Source: Armatimonadota bacterium (GTDB lineage: Bacteria > Armatimonadota > Fimbriimonadia > Fimbriimonadales > GBS-DC). Taken from it: a stretch of 64,000 nucleotides of DNA. The stretch covers positions 1-64,000 of the forward strand of contig JABWCR010000004.1 in assembly GCA_013359125.1 (NCBI GenBank), in the 5' to 3' direction. Each line of letters starts with the position of its first letter. The first letter of the stretch is position 1. Below are positions 18,988-27,253 of this stretch, piece by piece. A program made the position numbers and the translations under genes. A model generated the notes under the pieces. The model did not search any database, was not told the DNA's origin, and was given only the letters and a program-made list of their open reading frames with translations.

Positions 18988-20015
18988 TCGCGCCAGGCCT
19001 TATAAACGGTGAAGGGAAGTCTGACAAGATAGTAGCCGACCAGGCCCGCCGCGCCTTTGACCGCGCTTCCATGTGATTTTAGCGGCGCGCCAGGCTCGAA
19101 GACTCCCGTACGATAGGCGCGATCAAGGGCGGAGTAGGTCTTCTCCAATCCTTGTTGAGCATGGAACTCGGTCAGTTCGTCCGCAATCGTGCGCTCAAAG
19201 AGCCAGTCCGGCGCAGGCGTGATTCTACGCAGTTCGTCTAAGACCGATCGAAGCCTGGGAGTCAGTCCAATGGTGCAGGCGTCCTCTCTCAATGCGGCGT
19301 ATTGCTCCAGGTCGAGCGGCATCGTTTCGGGCCAAAGCGCGATAGCCTGTACAATGCGCAAAACTTCTCGCAATCGGGCCAAGTCCCAGACTGGGTCGAG
19401 CGCTCGCAGTTCGACAGTGCCCAGACGGCGAGAGACGATCAAGTCTTGAAAACGGTAGAGCGGATCGTCGCGCAGCGCCCCGATCGCGAACGAGCAGGCG
19501 GCTCTGGCGGACGGGCCGACCGGGCGACCATTGAGAAACGGGCTGGAAGCGCAGGCCAGGATGAGCAGGGGCATGAAGCGCGCGATGTTCTGATAGATGC
19601 GTTGTCGCTCGCGCACTGGGGCGCCGATGTGGATGTGCAGTCCGCTGGTATTGGTGCTGCCCGCGATGTCGAAGAGCATCCCGACGGGCACAATGTAAGC
19701 GTCATCGACGGCCCAGGCCAAGTCGCGGCGCCGAGCCGACAAGTCGGATAAGACTTCATCGATGGAGGCATGAGCGTCCGTTGAGATTTCGACGCCGCTC
19801 ATCAGGCACTCTTTCGCGTCCTTCCCTCGAGAGAAGTTAGAGGCGGATCGAAAGTAGTATCGCTTCGGGTCCTTTGCCAGGAGCTTTGACAGATAGTAGA
19901 GGGAGTTAAGGGTGGGTCGAGTCGGCTGCGTGATGAAGACTTCTTCTTCGATGCCAAGCGTAATTGCGGTCGATGCTAAAGGCAGGGCTGTAGCCATCGC
20001 CATTGAGCCGGTCAT
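18978..20015 (-). CDS. Carboxylate-amine ligase, glutamate-cysteine ligase type 2-like (YbdK)
   Basis: A 345-residue ATP-grasp-like ligase of the GCS2/YbdK family. Motifs: LGIEEEVFITQP at the N-terminus (Glu residues bind metal), CLMSGVEISTDAHASIDEVL, TSGLHIHIGAPVRER (the GLHVHVG-type block) and a C-terminal RTG and AVKGAAG region. Members ligate a carboxylate to an amine; only some make gamma-glutamylcysteine, so the product is uncertain. The ATG at 20015 overlaps the mqnA stop as ATGA. A link to thiol synthesis would suit the DinB genes nearby, but that is speculation. Confidence 0.8.
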   Translation of the reverse strand: MTGSMAMATALPLASTAITLGIEEEVFITQPTRPTLNSLYYLSKLLAKDPKRYYFRSASNFSRGKDAKECLMSGVEISTDAHASIDEVLSDLSARRRDLAWAVDDAYIVPVGMLFDIAGSTNTSGLHIHIGAPVRERQRIYQNIARFMPLLILACASSPFLNGRPVGPSARAACSFAIGALRDDPLYRFQDLIVSRRLGTVELRALDPVWDLARLREVLRIVQAIALWPETMPLDLEQYAALREDACTIGLTPRLRSVLDELRRITPAPDWLFERTIADELTEFHAQQGLEKTYSALDRAYRTGVFEPGAPLKSHGSAVKGAAGLVGYYLVRLPFTVYKAWREWR

Positions 20016-20764
20016 GCAGTCGTTCCTCGCGCAAAGCGACCGGCTTCGGTCAAGAATCGCTCCAAACCTTCTAATTCTCGATTGCCCAGGTCGTACTTCA
20101 TGGCGTTGGTCAGATAGTCGAGACATTGGTCGAATGGGAGGCTCAGGCGAACGGCTTCTCGCTGGGCGATTTCGGGCAGGCGCGACAAGCCGAGCGCTTT
20201 CGATGATTGGCACACCTCTGCTATCTCATCAAAGGGAGCGTCCGGCGCCGCCAGCCAACCGGCCCAGACGAAAGGCAGTCCGGTCCAATCTCGCCAAACT
20301 TCCCCCATGTCTATCGCGGTCAATCCGCCTCCACTGGCCGACATGCCCGCATCGCCGATCATCAGGGCCGCGTCGGCCAATTCTAACATGGTCTCTAAAT
20401 CGGCGGGGACGGAGACGAACTCTGGCGCGATACCGATGCGTTGCTCAAAGTAGATCCGTGTCAGCAAAGACGAGGTCAGGGAGCCGGAATCCAAGGCGAC
20501 TTTCCGCACATTGCTCAGAGGCATTTTCGAGAAAAGGCGCACGCTTTTGGTAGGGCCGTCGGATGCGATTGCGACCTCGGTTACCAGCCGCAGGTTGGGC
20601 CGCCTTATCAGTTCGACCGAAGATACCAGCGCCGCATCGATCTCGCCTGCCTCCAACTGCGCGGCAAGTTCAGACGGAAGAGCGAAACTAAGTTCGACGC
20701 GCTCCATCCCCTCGATAAGGGGCTTGGCGTTGAGAAACGGCACCGAGCCGAGGCGCAGCTTCAT
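20012..20764 (-). CDS. mqnA: Chorismate dehydratase of the futalosine pathway
   Basis: A 250-residue periplasmic-binding-fold enzyme (MqnA/MqnD family) that dehydrates chorismate to 3-[(1-carboxyvinyl)oxy]benzoate, the first step of futalosine menaquinone synthesis. The N-terminus is LRLGSVPFLNAKPLIEGM; conserved blocks include DAALVSSVELIRRPN, VALDSGSLTSSLLTRI, ALMIGDAGMSA and TGLPFVWAGWLAAPD. The start overlaps the mqnP stop by ATGA, so both are translationally coupled. The next gene (ligase) starts at its stop codon. Confidence 0.92.
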   Translation of the reverse strand: MKLRLGSVPFLNAKPLIEGMERVELSFALPSELAAQLEAGEIDAALVSSVELIRRPNLRLVTEVAIASDGPTKSVRLFSKMPLSNVRKVALDSGSLTSSLLTRIYFEQRIGIAPEFVSVPADLETMLELADAALMIGDAGMSASGGGLTAIDMGEVWRDWTGLPFVWAGWLAAPDAPFDEIAEVCQSSKALGLSRLPEIAQREAVRLSLPFDQCLDYLTNAMKYDLGNRELEGLERFLTEAGRFARGTTA

Positions 20765-21645
20765 GCAACCGCCTTGTCGATCGCCGCAAAGCCAAAGAAA
20801 ACGATGCCCATGATGCCGTTGAGAGTGAAGAAGGCCATGTCTAACCGGCTGAGATCGTTCGCCTTGACTAAACTCTGTTCATAGGCCAGCAGCGCCGCAC
20901 AAAAGAGCGCGCCGACGAAGTACCAGGCGCCCGCTCCTAGGGCTATCCCTGCTCCGATCAGTAATCCAATGCAGGCCAAATGAGAGACTCTGGATGCGAG
21001 CAGCGCGTTGGACGTTCCGAACCGCTGAGGGAAACTGTGCAACCTTTCCTCGCGATCGAAGGCCTCGTCTTGAAGGCTGTAGAGGATGTCGAAGCCTGCG
21101 ACCCAGAACGCGACCGCTCCGGTCAGCCACAGAACTGCCCAGTCGATGTCTCCCGTTACGGCGACCCACGCTGCCGCAGGAGCGATGCCCAAAGACAATC
21201 CCAGCCAGAAGTGCGAGAGCCATGTAAATCGCTTGGCATAGGAGTAGGAGAGGACGACGATCAGCGCGATGGGGGACAGCGCGAGCGCGAGGGGATTCAA
21301 CTGCCAAGCGGCCAAGACCAACAAACCAGCCCCGGCGATGCAAAGCAGCGACATTTGGGGCGCCGTCAATTGGCCGGTCGGCAAAGCCCTCTTCGCGGTT
21401 CGTGGATTTTTGGCATCGACATCGCGATCGATCAATCGATTGAACGCCATGGCCGACGTGCGCGCTCCGACCATAGCGACGACGATCCAGCCGATTGTGC
21501 GAGCCGAGGGGAAGCCGTCCGCGGCATAGATCATGCCGAGCAGAGCAAAAGGAAGCGCAAAGATAGAGTGCTCAAACTTGACCGCTTCAAGAACGACTCG
21601 AATCTGTTGCAGGATGCTTCTTTGGGAACTCGCGCTGTCGATCAT
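20761..21645 (-). CDS. mqnP: UbiA-family prenyltransferase of menaquinone synthesis
   Basis: A 294-residue integral membrane protein with about eight helices that prenylates the aromatic menaquinone precursor. The first Asp-rich motif is in AFNRLIDRDVDAKNPRTAKR, the typical form of MqnP/UbiA-like enzymes in futalosine organisms, and the second is in YSLQDEAFDREE. Near-identical spacing and the ATGA overlap with mqnA support this role over ubiquinone or heme O synthesis. It starts the four-gene operon mqnP-mqnA-ligase-psd; the short upstream gap shares the promoter region with the divergent nucleotidyltransferase. Confidence 0.9.
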   Translation of the reverse strand: MIDSASSQRSILQQIRVVLEAVKFEHSIFALPFALLGMIYAADGFPSARTIGWIVVAMVGARTSAMAFNRLIDRDVDAKNPRTAKRALPTGQLTAPQMSLLCIAGAGLLVLAAWQLNPLALALSPIALIVVLSYSYAKRFTWLSHFWLGLSLGIAPAAAWVAVTGDIDWAVLWLTGAVAFWVAGFDILYSLQDEAFDREERLHSFPQRFGTSNALLASRVSHLACIGLLIGAGIALGAGAWYFVGALFCAALLAYEQSLVKANDLSRLDMAFFTLNGIMGIVFFGFAAIDKAVA

Positions 21646-21725
21646 TGCCCTTTGCTGTTGAGTCTACCCAATGGCGGTGTATACGGGTTTTGCGAAATTT
21701 ATCGCGGCAATCGCGCAACTTGGGC

Positions 21726-21731
21726 TACAAT
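21726..21731 (+). promoter_or_regulatory. -10 element of leaderless nucleotidyltransferase transcript
   Basis: TACAAT ends 7 nt before the ATG at 21739. Transcription would begin at or just before the start codon. No Shine-Dalgarno sequence is present in the 7-nt gap. The same spacing occurs at 45928-45933. Confidence 0.55.
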
Positions 21732-21738
21732 ATGACCG

Positions 21739-22644
21739 ATGTCGATCCAAAAGGCTGTCATCCCGCTTGCAGGCTTGGGAACAAGGCTTTATCCGGTCTC
21801 GACCGTCATTCCAAAGGGCCTTTTGCCGTTTGTTTTGGCGGACGGTTCCGTTGCGACCGGCATCCAACTGATTATCGAGGACGCTTTGCGAGCGGGCATT
21901 GAGAAGATTTGTCTGGTCGTGCATCCTGAATCGCTGGAGCAGTATCAGCGATTCTTCGATGGTTATATAGATCGTTACGCGGCGGCGCTTGCTCTGAAGC
22001 CTGAGCTTTCGAGACAGAGGGAGAGGCTTGTGGAGATGAAGGCTCGAATCGAGTATGCCTTCCAAGATCGGCCGTTGGGTTTTGGACACGCTGTATGGTG
22101 CGCTTCGGACTTTGCAGACGGCGATCCGGCGCTCGTTCTGTTGGGCGATCATCTAGTGATTAGCGATGGGGAAAGCTGCTCGGCGCAGCTCATGAGAGCG
22201 TACGATACGGTAGGCGCCACAACGATCGGGGTTCATCGCATTGATGCGAGCCGCGTAAACCTCTATGGCATACTGCGCGGCCAGGCCACCACAGACCCGG
22301 AGCTCTATGAGGCGCTGGACATTGTGGAGAAGCCGACCGAGCGCTTAGCCGCCGACCAGTTGCAGACTCAAACCCTTCCATCGGGCCAGTTTCTGGCGCA
22401 CTTTGGTCTCTTCGCCTTTACAGGCGGCATTTGGGACGCGCTGGACGAGTTGGTGGGATCGCATAGCGACGACGAGGAGATTCAGCTGACGACGGCCGAG
22501 CGGATGCTCGTCGATCGAGAGCCGTGCTATGCGTATGAGATCGATGGTTCATCGCTCGATTTTGGAATCGCGTCGGGCTATGCCGAGGCTTTCCAGTCCG
22601 TGTCTCGATCGGTATTTCCTTCGCAACTGACCGTCTCGTCGTGA
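21739..22644 (+). CDS. Sugar-1-phosphate nucleotidyltransferase (UTP-glucose-1-phosphate uridylyltransferase-like)
   Basis: A 301-residue nucleotidyltransferase of the GalU group. The N-terminal signature is PLAGLGTRLYPVSTVIPKGL, with the Lys that binds the sugar phosphate, then ALVLLGDHLV for metal and nucleotide binding, GIL...DIVEKPT and SLDFGIASGYAEAF. Length agrees with GalU. The substrate is probably glucose-1-phosphate with UTP, giving UDP-glucose for polysaccharide or lipid synthesis, but dTDP or CDP variants cannot be excluded. It has no co-directional partner. Confidence 0.85.
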   Translation: MSIQKAVIPLAGLGTRLYPVSTVIPKGLLPFVLADGSVATGIQLIIEDALRAGIEKICLVVHPESLEQYQRFFDGYIDRYAAALALKPELSRQRERLVEMKARIEYAFQDRPLGFGHAVWCASDFADGDPALVLLGDHLVISDGESCSAQLMRAYDTVGATTIGVHRIDASRVNLYGILRGQATTDPELYEALDIVEKPTERLAADQLQTQTLPSGQFLAHFGLFAFTGGIWDALDELVGSHSDDEEIQLTTAERMLVDREPCYAYEIDGSSLDFGIASGYAEAFQSVSRSVFPSQLTVSS

Positions 22645-22724
22645 ATCCATTCGCGCATTACAAACCCCGCAAGCACCAAGCAGAATGTGGCAAAAATTAG
22701 CGCTACCGCGTTCCACATGTCCAT
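22578..22724 (-). CDS. Small single-pass membrane protein, uncertain
   Basis: A possible 48-residue protein (MDMWNAVALIFATFCLVLAG, then FVMREWIHDETVSCEGN) with one hydrophobic helix and a charged tail. A GGAGGG lies immediately upstream of the ATG at 22724, but very close to it. Its C-terminal part overlaps the end of the nucleotidyltransferase gene on the other strand by 67 nt. No known family is recognised; it may be only a chance frame. Confidence 0.3.
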   Translation of the reverse strand: MDMWNAVALIFATFCLVLAGFVMREWIHDETVSCEGNTDRDTDWKASA

Positions 22725-22840
22725 CCCTCCCCCGCCCCCACGGCGGCATTTTGTTCCCCACATCAATCTTCCGCGCCAGAGCGATTTGCTCCCCGTCATA
22801 AAGCGCCGGTTTTGCCAAGACAGGTAGACTTTCGAGCGAT

Positions 22841-23245
22841 ATGGACGAGGGCTGGATCGAGACGGAGTTCGATGTGCGTTACGCTGAGACCGATGCGATG
22901 GGCGTCGTCTATTACGCTAACTACTTTGTATGGTTCGAGGTGGCTCGAGGCGCCTATTGCAAGCATCACGGCATCGACTATCAGGCGATCGAGAAGACCG
23001 GCTCTCTGATGGCCGTCGTGGACGCTTCGTGCCGATTTCGCGCTCCCGCTCGATATGGGGACACGATCCGCGTCCGGGCCAGGATAACGGAGCAGAAGCG
23101 AGCGACCGTCTCCGTTCAGTACGAAATCTATAACGCTGTTACGGGGCAGATGCTGGCAACGGGCCATACTCGGCATATGTGGGTTAATGGCTCTGGAAGG
23201 CCCTCTCGGACGCCCGAAAGTCTGAAGGGTCTCTTGGGCGCTTGA
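22841..23245 (+). CDS. Acyl-CoA thioesterase, YbgC/4HBT family
   Basis: A 134-residue hotdog-fold thioesterase. The catalytic motif is VRYAETDAMGVVYYANYFVW, with Asp in the DAMG position and the Tyr-Asn pair typical of YbgC; LMAVVDASCRFRAPARYGD follows. The protein hydrolyses short or medium acyl-CoA and in other bacteria is linked to Tol-Pal or phospholipid metabolism; no tol-pal genes are present here. The ATG at 22841 is preceded by TAGACT 10 nt upstream, another candidate short-leader promoter. Confidence 0.88.
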   Translation: MDEGWIETEFDVRYAETDAMGVVYYANYFVWFEVARGAYCKHHGIDYQAIEKTGSLMAVVDASCRFRAPARYGDTIRVRARITEQKRATVSVQYEIYNAVTGQMLATGHTRHMWVNGSGRPSRTPESLKGLLGA

Positions 23246-23370
23246 CCGAAACTTCTGGATTGAGAGACAATCGCATCGCCGATCGGCAGAAGATTCGGCC
23301 GGACCAAGAGATAGATGCAGGAATCCGGTATCCTAACGGCCAATAATCTTCTTAGGAACGGAGGATTCGA

Positions 23371-25101
23371 TTGGCATTCTCTAAGTTTTTTGGGATTCTG
23401 GTTGTCGCGGCCATTGGTTTTGCCGCTTTGGACGATGCGCCGTCTCTTAACTTTTCCGCCCACAAGGCTACCGTAGTCGTCTTCTTGGGCTCCGAGTGTC
23501 CGGCTGTGCCGCGCATCGCGCCTCGACTAAACGAACTTCACGAGCAGTTTGGAAAGCAGGACGTGCAGTTTATCGCGCTCTATCCGAACGGTAGCGATAC
23601 GGCTGCGATGGTGAGAGACCATGCAAAGCGCATGGGGTTTGGCTTTGAATGCCGCATCGATCTCAAAGGTCAAGTTGCAAAGCAGCTTGGTGCGACCAAA
23701 ACGCCTGAGATCGTGGTCGTCGACGCTAAGGGGAGAAAAGTTTATCAGGGCGCCATCGACAGCGACGCCAAGGTAGCCAACCCTCAGCATCGATACGCCG
23801 AGAGGGCGATCTCCGCGGCCATCAATGGCAAGAGCATGGACCCGTCGCGAACCGAAGTGGTCGGTTGTTTCATCAAGACCGAAGCGACTGTGAATGGGAA
23901 AGAGGTCGCGACGTTCGTTGACGACATCGCCCCGATCATGTTCGAGTATTGCACCCCTTGCCATCGTCCCGGCCAGATCGGTCCGTTTCCGCTTATTAAC
24001 TACGACGATGCGAAAAAGTGGGCTCAGGAGATCGAGCACTATACGCACAATCGGACCATGCCTCCTTGGAAGCCTCAGCCCGGCCATGGCGATTTTCGGG
24101 GCGAACGGCGACTTTCGGACGCACAGTTGGCTTCGATCAAGCAATGGGTGGAAGCTGGGTGTCCTCAGGGCGATCCGTCGCACATGCCCAAGCAGCCCGA
24201 CTATCCTCAAGGATGGGAGATGGGCGTTCCTGACGTTGTGGCGCAAATGCCGCAGGCTTACGATGTGGCCGGTACGGGCACAGACGAGTATCGCTACTTT
24301 GTAATCCCGGTCGAAGCTCCAGAAAACTCCGCGATGATCGGTATCGACATTGTGCCGGGCAGTCGCGAAGTGGTCCACCATGCCAACGTCTATGTCGATG
24401 TTACGGGCGCGGCGCGAAAGTTGGACGAGGCGGACCCGGGCGTCGGTTATTCCAATTTCGGCAGTCCTGGCTTCTTGCCGACTATGATGTTGGGTGGCTG
24501 GGTGCCGGGCATGAGGCCGATGCGACTGCATCAAGGCTATGGCGTCGTGCTGCCACGCAAGTTCGATCTTGTGCTACAGGTGCATTACTTCAAGCGCGGA
24601 CAGACGTATCGCGATCAGACCAAGGTCGGGCTCTATTTGGGCAAAGCGTCTGAAGTCAAGCCCGTACAGCTGGCCGTGCTGAGCGACACTCGATTCACGA
24701 TTCCGGCGAACGATCCGGCGTTCAAGATTCAGCGCAGTTGGACGGTGGCCAAGAAGGTCGAGTTGGTCGCTATCATGGCTCATGCGCACCTGGTTTGCAA
24801 AGACGTCAAGGTCTCGGCCAAGATGCCGAACGGCGAAGAGCGCAACCTGCTGTGGATCGACGATTACGACTTTAACTGGCAAGAGACCTACTTTTACAAG
24901 CAGCCCATGACGCTCGAGCCGGGCACCGTGGTAACCGCCAGGGGTCTCTACGACAACTCGGAGAAGAACAAGCGCAACCCCAATTCGCCTCCAAAGCCGG
25001 TAAAGTATGGGGACAAAACGACGGACGAAATGTTCTATGTCTTCTTGGCAGTAGCGGATGAGACGGCCAAAGGCTCGGGCTTCATCATAACAGGGCTATG
25101 A
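23371..25101 (+). CDS. Thioredoxin-fold, cytochrome c and copper type II monooxygenase-like fusion
   Basis: A 576-residue secreted protein. After a short hydrophobic N-terminus, residues about 28-165 are a redoxin domain (FLGSECPAVPRIAP, single Cys in the CxxC position). A cytochrome c site follows, CTPCH (194-198). The C-terminal half resembles copper type II ascorbate-dependent monooxygenases: VHHANVY (His336, His337), LQVHYF (His405) could bind CuA, and MAHAHL (His471, His473) and Met513 could bind CuB. This architecture is common in Planctomycetota and related phyla; the substrate is unknown. The TTG at 23371 has CGGAGG 6 nt upstream. The stop overlaps the start of the M1 aminopeptidase gene by ATGA. 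Confidence 0.8.
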   Translation: MAFSKFFGILVVAAIGFAALDDAPSLNFSAHKATVVVFLGSECPAVPRIAPRLNELHEQFGKQDVQFIALYPNGSDTAAMVRDHAKRMGFGFECRIDLKGQVAKQLGATKTPEIVVVDAKGRKVYQGAIDSDAKVANPQHRYAERAISAAINGKSMDPSRTEVVGCFIKTEATVNGKEVATFVDDIAPIMFEYCTPCHRPGQIGPFPLINYDDAKKWAQEIEHYTHNRTMPPWKPQPGHGDFRGERRLSDAQLASIKQWVEAGCPQGDPSHMPKQPDYPQGWEMGVPDVVAQMPQAYDVAGTGTDEYRYFVIPVEAPENSAMIGIDIVPGSREVVHHANVYVDVTGAARKLDEADPGVGYSNFGSPGFLPTMMLGGWVPGMRPMRLHQGYGVVLPRKFDLVLQVHYFKRGQTYRDQTKVGLYLGKASEVKPVQLAVLSDTRFTIPANDPAFKIQRSWTVAKKVELVAIMAHAHLVCKDVKVSAKMPNGEERNLLWIDDYDFNWQETYFYKQPMTLEPGTVVTARGLYDNSEKNKRNPNSPPKPVKYGDKTTDEMFYVFLAVADETAKGSGFIITGL

Positions 25102-27104
25102 TCGCTGAACTGCTGGCGATTGTTCTTGCTAATGGCTTGCACGAGCCTTGTTTGCGGTCAAGCGCTTCAGTTCGGCCAATCGCTGTAGTCGAGAACTTCG
25201 GCGATACCGATGTGCTGGATTACGACCTTGAGATCGAGATCGTCCCGTCGCAAGGTCGATTGATCGGTCGGAACAAGATCTTTGCCGTGTCGCAAACACA
25301 AGGCCTGGCCGAATTCACCTTTCGGCTCGACGTCAATCTTCCAATTACGGGTCTTCTGTTGGATGATCGACCGATAGGCTTTACGCGATTGAACAATTCG
25401 ACCGTGCGCGCCCACTTCGACCAGACCTATAATTCCGGGCAGAGTTTTGTGCTGGAAGTCGCTTATGACGGGCAGCCCGTCTCAGAGGGATTTGGCTCGA
25501 TCGTTTATGGGACTTATACGAGCGGCGCGCCCTATGTCTATACGCTGAGCGAGCCTTGGTATGCCTATACCTGGTGGCCGAACAAGGACGACAACACGGA
25601 CAAGGCAACATTTTCCTTTGCGGTAACGGCGCCTCAAGAGTTGACCGTTGCGGCGAACGGCCGCAGCATGGGTGTAGAGAACCTAAGCGGCAATCGCAGA
25701 AAATTCCTGTGGCGGACGGACTATCCGATGGTTCCCTATCTTTTGGCGTTCGGGGCGACGGTGTACAACACTTGGTCGCGCCCGTTCAATCATGCTGGCG
25801 GACAGATGCCGGTCGACTTCTACATCGTCCCACAAAGCGATTCTACGGGGAACCGACAAGCGTGGGAACTTTGCCTGCCGATGCTGACCACCTTTGGCCA
25901 ACTCTACGGGGAGTATCCCTTTATCGAAGAGAAGTACGGCATCTATCAATTTTCCTTTGGCGGCGGGATGGAGCACCAAACGATGACCGGCCAGGGAGGA
26001 TGGGGCGAATCGCTCACGGCGCACGAACTCGCGCATCAATGGTGGGGCGACATGATCACCTGCGCAACCTGGCACGACATCTGGCTCAACGAGGGCTTTG
26101 CCACTTATTCCGAGGCGCTTTGGCTGGAGAACAAGCCGGGGAGTTCCGGCCTTGCCGCGCTCAAGTCGGCAATGAACAGCCGCCGGCCGCAAAACGTTGG
26201 CGGGACTGTCTATCGTTACGACATCAGCACGGTCAATAGCATCTTCAGTTCCACCTATTCCTATCGCAAGGGCGGATGGGCGCTGCACATGCTTCGGGGC
26301 GTTTTGGGCGACGAGATGTTTTACCGATCGCTTGAGGCTTATCGAAAGCAGTTTCAGTATCAGTCCGTAACCACGGATCAGTTCAAGGACGTTGTGGAAG
26401 AGACAGTGGGACAGGATTTGGACTACTTTTTCAACCAGTGGATCTATGGCGGCGGCGCGCCGGCCTACGAGTGGGGCGCGGCCAACACACTGATCAACGG
26501 AAGGCGGTTTCTGCTGGTTAGAATCCGGCAAACGCAGACGAGTTACCCCTTGTTCAAGATGCCGATAGACTTCCGAGCGACCGTATCGGGCGCGCAACAG
26601 CGATGGCGGCTTTGGAACGACGCAGCGGTACAGCACTACGTCATCCCGGTTGCAGCCTCGGCTTCTAGCGCTCAGTTCGACCCGGATGCGTGGATCTTGG
26701 CGACCAACGTCAGCAATGTCTCCTATGTGAGCGGCCCGCCAACGATCGTCGCTATGAACCCTTCGCCGTTTACGGACGGCGCTACGAACGTCGATCGCAT
26801 AGAGATCAGTTTTCACACGCCTGTGAATGCCTCGGCCAACCACTTTCAGGTAATGGATGCGGCGAATCGTTCGTACGAGTTTGCTTTCGAGCACGTTCAG
26901 TCGAGCGGCTTGGTTCGGTTGAACTTCAAAGGTCCCCTCTTGCCGGGCGATTATCGTGTGGTCGTCTCGGATCAGATCACGGCTGTCAACTCCGGCCAGC
27001 GACTGGACGGCGAAATCCTCTCGCCCGATAAGAACCAAGCGCTCCCATCGGGCAACGGCCTCGCCTCCGGCAGCGCCGCGCTCCCCTTTAGAATCGTTCG
27101 GTAA
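25098..27104 (+). CDS. M1 family metallopeptidase with C-terminal Ig-like domain
   Basis: A 668-residue zinc aminopeptidase. The zinc site is HELAHQWWGD (His309, Glu310, His313) with Glu332 in LNEGFATYSEALW, and the GxMEN-like exopeptidase motif is FGGGMEHQT. The N-terminal domain is the beta-rich M1 saddle; a C-terminal extension (about 550-668) reads like a SbsA/Ig-like domain (PTIVAMNPSPFTDGATNVDR) and may hold the enzyme at the cell surface. A hydrophobic but poorly defined N-terminus may be a signal peptide. It overlaps the preceding gene by four bases, so a shared extracellular function is likely. It ends just before the TetR promoter. Confidence 0.88.
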   Translation: MIAELLAIVLANGLHEPCLRSSASVRPIAVVENFGDTDVLDYDLEIEIVPSQGRLIGRNKIFAVSQTQGLAEFTFRLDVNLPITGLLLDDRPIGFTRLNNSTVRAHFDQTYNSGQSFVLEVAYDGQPVSEGFGSIVYGTYTSGAPYVYTLSEPWYAYTWWPNKDDNTDKATFSFAVTAPQELTVAANGRSMGVENLSGNRRKFLWRTDYPMVPYLLAFGATVYNTWSRPFNHAGGQMPVDFYIVPQSDSTGNRQAWELCLPMLTTFGQLYGEYPFIEEKYGIYQFSFGGGMEHQTMTGQGGWGESLTAHELAHQWWGDMITCATWHDIWLNEGFATYSEALWLENKPGSSGLAALKSAMNSRRPQNVGGTVYRYDISTVNSIFSSTYSYRKGGWALHMLRGVLGDEMFYRSLEAYRKQFQYQSVTTDQFKDVVEETVGQDLDYFFNQWIYGGGAPAYEWGAANTLINGRRFLLVRIRQTQTSYPLFKMPIDFRATVSGAQQRWRLWNDAAVQHYVIPVAASASSAQFDPDAWILATNVSNVSYVSGPPTIVAMNPSPFTDGATNVDRIEISFHTPVNASANHFQVMDAANRSYEFAFEHVQSSGLVRLNFKGPLLPGDYRVVVSDQITAVNSGQRLDGEILSPDKNQALPSGNGLASGSAALPFRIVR

Positions 27105-27110
27105 CCCCCC

Positions 27111-27139
27111 TTGACAAACCAGTTGACCGCTGGTATAAT
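27111..27139 (+). promoter_or_regulatory. Consensus sigma-70 promoter of TetR-RND operon
   Basis: TTGACA (27111-27116) and TATAAT (27134-27139) are both perfect hexamers with a 17-nt spacer, the strongest promoter of the window. The spacer and -10 region carry operator-like palindromes listed separately, which suits a strong promoter held off by the downstream TetR protein. Transcription would start near 27146. Confidence 0.8.
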
Positions 27140-27170
27140 AGTGACCAGTGGTCGCGAATGACCCGCGGTC
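27125..27170 (+). promoter_or_regulatory. Triple palindromic operator for TetR repressor
   Basis: Three related short palindromes follow each other: GACCGCTGGT (27125-27134), GACCAGTGGTC (27143-27153) and GACCCGCGGTC (27160-27170). Their starts are 18 and 17 nt apart. The consensus is GACCNNNGGTC. The first covers the spacer and -10, the second the likely start site. Binding by the adjacent TetR protein is an inference. Confidence 0.7.
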
Positions 27171-27253
27171 TTGATATTTATATTCATAATTTTGATACTT
27201 GCCGCCTTGATTATTTGACTTTCCGTAAATCTGAGAGGTAGACTGAGAATCTG

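Noticed and set aside
25683-27038. A 451-residue minus-strand frame opposite the aminopeptidase
   Set aside because: Repetitive, basic and without motifs, whereas the plus strand shows an intact zinc peptidase.
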